From Lenzites betulinus (Eukaryota; Basidiomycota; Agaricomycetes; Polyporales; Polyporaceae), in contig JABYQU010000039.1 of assembly GCA_022264855.1 (NCBI GenBank), positions 1-64,000 on the forward strand: a stretch of 64,000 bases of DNA. The letters are read 5' to 3'. Position 1 is the first letter of the stretch. Each line of letters starts with the position of its first letter. A program made the translations under genes and the position numbers. The notes under the pieces are model-generated. The model was not told where the DNA came from. It made no database searches and saw only the letters and a list, made by a program, of their open reading frames with translations. Of this stretch, positions 59,880 through 64,000 are shown one piece after another.

Positions 59880-62559
59880 TCACTGCTCCTTATCAGCATA
59901 TTTCGCCTCCTCCATCTCGAGCCACAGTCCGTTCTGAAAAACTCCGTGTCACTGGCAGCTTCTCCACACGAGGCGGAGGAATAAACGCACCTTGGCATAC
60001 GTCGTCAGATGGCCCCGCATCCAGACGCGCTCGCACCCGTCGACCGCGTACGGGCTGCGCTCGACACCGGGGGGAGGCACCGCCGCGGGGTGCGCGTCCT
60101 GGCGCAGCGTGATCCCCGAGAATCGCTGCAGGAGGCGCGTGATCATGAACGAGATCTCGTTGTACGCAAACTGAGGGAAGATATGGGGTCAGCCTTATTG
60201 GACCTCAAGGTACAGGGAAAGCAAGCGTGCCTGTTGCCCGAGACAGATGCGCGGGCCCGCGTTGAAGGGGAGGAATATGAACGGGTTCGGGAGGAGGTAT
60301 TTCTGCACGCGCTCGTCGAGGAAGCGGTCCGGGTCGAATTGTAACGCTATGGCGCATTCAGCGACAGAACACCCGGCGATGCACGCAGAGGCCAGACGTA
60401 CCGTCGGGGCCCCAGAGGTCCTTCCTGCGGTGCATGAGCAGGACGGAGTACATGCAGCGCGTGCGCGGCGGGATATAGGCGTCCGGTTGGCCCGGGGTGG
60501 TGCTCTTCCACGTCATGGGCCGAATTGCACATCTGTTATGGACGGCTAGTGAGTGGTGTTTCATCCGAGGCTGTATGAAGCCTTACTTAGAGTTGACCGG
60601 ACTGATATCGTACGGCATTACTTGGTCAGTATGGATATCATAACCTCGCCGGGGACAACTCACACAGGCGGCCACAACCTCAGCACCTCATTGGTGAAGG
60701 CGCGCATGTACTTCATCTCGCGGACGTTGTCGTACGTCGGCCTTTGCGTAGGGCCCACGACCGCCAGCACCTCCGCGCGAAGCCGCTTCAGCACTTCCGG
60801 ATACGCCGCGAGCGCATACCCTGCGAAGGTCAGCGTGCATGCGGTCGTATCACGGCCCGCGAGCATGATGTTCAATATCTCATCCTTGATCATCTTTGGA
60901 TCTATCCACACATTTCAGCAGGTGTCGTCGTGCATGCTGAGAGAAACTCATACCGTCGGTGAACTTCACCAAGTGCTCCAAAAGCGTCTCGTCGTCCTCC
61001 ACATGGTCCTTGTTCGTCTCAGCCTCGGCTCCGCCCACGCCCGTGGTCTTCGCCTCCGCCTTCGCGCGCAGCATGTCCCCCACGATCGGGTCGATGAACT
61101 CGTCCACCGCCTTCAGGTGCCGCTTCACCTTGTCCCCCCAGAATTCAAAGAGCGGCCACGACTGCAAGAAGCGGCCGCGAGTCGCCGTCGCCTCAAGCGC
61201 GCCCTGAAATGCGCTTACGAACACGTCCGCGGGGTGCATTCCTGCAGGCGATGTAGCCCCCACATCAGGAGAGACACCGGAGAACGGGATCGGCGCGGTG
61301 TAGGTGGAGGGGTACGGCAGGGGCGCGTCAAGCGAGCACACGTCCTTGCCGAAGAGGAACTCGGTCGCGGAGTCCATCGTGAAGCGCGAGACGACGTCTT
61401 GCCAGTCAACGGGGACGCCTTCACGCAGGCGGGCGGAGATCTTGTTTAGCGCATGGTCCGCATGGCTGGAAAACGTTAGCCGATATTAAGTATGGGGGAG
61501 TAGAAAGAAGCATGCGTACCGGTCGAAAATATCAAAGTGGGTGATGCGGTCGCGGTTGAAGAAGGGGCGGGTCATCGACCGGTGGAACCTAGAGGCGCGT
61601 CAGATCGAGCGCGCAGTATGCAAATGCGCGAGTACCCACTTCCACATATCGCCTGAAAACAATGATATCTCTTAGGGTGTGAATGCCTACATTCAGGAAT
61701 TGAACCGCACCATCAGAGTTGAAGACGCCAGACCCCAAGAGCGTATACAGTTGCTCCCACAAAAGTGGACCTGTCGAACTTGTTATTCACGCAAACGCCC
61801 CACCAATTGGCCAGACACACAAACCTTTCACGTACTGGTTGAACTCGGTCGAGAGCATCACCTGGCAGAAATATTATGCCCTGCGTATGCACACGCACGG
61901 CTCTTAGCTGAACTGACCTTGATGTGTTCGGGTTCCGAAGTGAGAATCTGCGACAGCGTTGCCGTCAGTTCACTGCTATGAGGGCTTCATTACGTCACGA
62001 ACCCTGTTTTCAAACATGACCCTGAAGTTGAAGAGCGTACCATACTCGCGCTCCCACTCGAACAGCGAATGTCCTGCAAACAAGCGCGAAACCTGTGAGC
62101 CTTCCGATCACCGAGGCGACCGGGAGCGGGCAAGCGAGCAGCCATCGAAGAGCGTCGATCAAAATAGTCTCCGGGCGGCACCCTATTCGATTGGGCGGGG
62201 CGACGGCGCGTAGATATGGACACACAGTGGCGGTACGCACCCATATAACGCGTCTTGTCGAGCGCGAAGATGCGCTGGAGGATGTCGATGCTCCCCGGCC
62301 ATTTGTGGGCGATGGCGCGCGGGAGGACTGCGCCGAGCGCGCGCGCACGCAGGAGGTTCGCGAAGTCATGGTATTGCACGAGCGCGGTGAAGGCGATAGG
62401 CCAGGACAGCGCGTAGGCGAGTGCGAGCACCCACGTCTGTGGGTGTACGTTGAAATGGTCGCGCGCGATGAACGCGAGTGCGTAGACGATCGCGGGCGGA
62501 GCGAGGGCGTTGGGGAGCTGGCGGAGGACGTAGCGGGGGCCTGGGGGTAGCGAGTCCAT
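59880..62559 (-). CDS. Cytochrome P450, CYP63-like, 14 exons
   Basis: Exons: 62241-62559, 62003-62073, 61918-61947, 61825-61861, 61711-61770, 61640-61652, 61520-61588, 60954-61465, 60664-60901, 60402-60532, 60231-60346, 59991-60170, 59880-59933; the region 60533-60663 may hide one more. Motifs: [35 protein letters not shown]-helix [11 protein letters not shown], ExxR in NEVLRL, haem loop [17 protein letters not shown], end [15 protein letters not shown]. This matches the CYP63 group of white-rot fungi, which oxidises alkanes, fatty acids and aromatics. The hydrophobic start with [13 protein letters not shown] anchors it in the ER. Oddities: a 13-nt exon, a GC-AG intron at 60171-60230, and the K-helix to beta sheet junction (LWPPV to IRPMTW) lacks the usual NVR segment. 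It could be intact or recently damaged. Confidence 0.88.
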
Positions 62560-64000
62560 CGTCGCGGAGGAGGTCGACGTGGTAGAGGGAGAGGAGAGAG
62601 CGTGTGGGCGGGCGTAGGAGACGGTGGCGTACAGGGATATTAGGGGGTCTATGACGGATCCAGTGCTTCTTTATGGAAGAAGGCGTACTAGAGGGGCTTG
62701 TGATAGTCGCGCACGCACCTGAGGCCTGCCGCCTGAGAGACAAATGCCTCCGAGACCACGCACATATGACCGATCACAACATACGCACCTCCATCAGGCC
62801 TCGGCATCGTGTGCCCATGCTCGGCCTATGTTCGCCCGGGCACCTTCGCTTCAAAATGTCGCACCGCGAGAATGGTTGGAGCGTTCGTAATGCTGCATCC
62901 ATCGATCTCCCGGCCACGCGCTCCGAGCAGCCTGCGAATGGAAAGCCATCTGCAACTTTCCCGAAGCTTGCACGCGGCACCCGTCAAAATCCCTTGTGGC
63001 CCAGAGGGTTTCGGCACGGTCCCATCCGCACTACCAAATCGATGCCAACTGAATGCTCTTATACGCAAACCTTCTGCCGGGTGACCCTCTCGCGTACAGT
63101 CGTGCGTCCGGCAAGGTGGATGACCGGCGTAACTGCGTCGTCGTGCCCCACACTGCGCGCGGGCCCTCCAGACAAGAGATGAGACCTCCCAGAGACCGCC
63201 CGCTGCCAGCATAGGCCCGGTCAATCGCCACTGACACTGCGCTGCGTGTGGCATCGGTCTACCCATCCATGGAACCCAGCTGTTTTATCAGAATGGCGAT
63301 AAGCGCATCTGCAATCTGCCTAGGTAAAGCGAGCATCGGGATGATCTGTGGCGATGACGAACCTGGTCCTAATGGAGATCCTTAGGCCCGCAGCCGCTTC
63401 GTGCTTCTGCTTGTCGAATTCTCGAAACGCGGTATAGTGGATCCGCACAGCTAGAGTTCGGTCGACCTCGGGGTCGTCGGAATGATGGTACTCGGAGGAC
63501 GGAGTAAGACGGTGCTCGACCTACATGCGAGATCCTTGTGCCACAGTGGATGGTTTCTGCGACTCGACCACCATACGCCAGTGGACGCTGTGCCGCGCGA
63601 CGCTATCGTACATTCCATGTAACAAGCATCAAGACGCGTCGCTCAATGGTCAATTTCACTCTATCAATATGATCAACTCTACGAGGCCGCTGCACAAAAC
63701 CCAAGCCACTCACATTTGTACTCTGTAGGGATATTGCTTCGAATGCTTAAGTCCGCAGTGCGCCGCGGGGATCAACGTAAGTACGCAGCGCCACACCACA
63801 GCGTACGCTTCCTGTTTAGTCAAATCCGATCCTTCCGTGGACGCGAAACTGGGAGCATCAACGTCAGAGACTGGTCCCGAATTAGCGCATTAAACACCGG
63901 AGCGGCGACTTACCGATGAGTCTAGATAGCCGAGATGCAGGAGCACTTCGATACAAAGCTGGGGGATAGGGAGGTCGAGGCGCACCGGCGATAGATGCGG
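62560..64000. other. Unassigned right end of the window
   Basis: I see no exon chain with domain motifs in the last 1.4 kb. Frames at 62673-63182 and 62826-63266 overlap on opposite strands and lack recognisable features. Confidence 0.4.

Overview
The window looks like nuclear DNA of a wood-decay type Agaricomycete (Basidiomycota), probably Polyporales-like. I infer this from GC-rich genes split by many 50-65 bp GT-AG introns with CTAAC/CTAAT branch sites. The family content agrees: FunK1 kinases, HET-domain proteins, a CYP63-like P450, a chromodomain Ty3/gypsy element and a Ulp1-fused transposase. Genus cannot be given from sequence alone. GC-rich coding strands create long open frames on the opposite strand (up to 636 codons). 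I treated those as shadows.

Region 1 (1-14.5 kb) is a mobile-element quarter. A BAH/PHD-like chromatin-reader gene (minus strand, cut by the window start) lies head-to-head with a nine-exon gene. That gene encodes one ~1,600-residue protein: Ulp1/C48 SUMO-protease domain, C2HC zinc finger, DDE-type transposase. Three evenly spaced 31-bp palindromes sit midway between the two starts. Next come a short inverted-repeat module, a 274-bp tRNA-derived SINE-like unit present twice as an apparently perfect inverted pair, the 3' end of a chromodomain gypsy element with its LTR, a P450 gene, and a 598-bp AT-rich CACTA-like MITE with a 3-bp target duplication.

Region 2 (15-27 kb) is mostly housekeeping: a small one-TM protein, nucleoporin SEH1, an intron-containing tRNA-Ile(UAU), a class I/II aminotransferase, a HET-domain gene, the GTPase RHO1, and an ASCC1/AKAP7-type 2H phosphoesterase-like gene.

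Region 3 (30-45 kb) holds a membrane-anchored pepsin-like protease, a head-to-head pair of FunK1 kinases, and the mitochondrial complex I 51-kDa subunit.

Region 4 (45-64 kb) is gene-poor to 51.4 kb. It then carries a dual-specificity phosphatase, two convergent HET genes related to the one at 19.7-22.1 kb, and a CYP63-like P450 with 14 exons, one only 13 nt long and one intron with a GC donor. HET and FunK1 genes are rapidly evolving accessory families. Interleaved with core genes and transposons, they suggest a plastic chromosomal region.

Exon boundaries were derived by hand from splice signals and reading-frame continuity; no transcript or database evidence was available.
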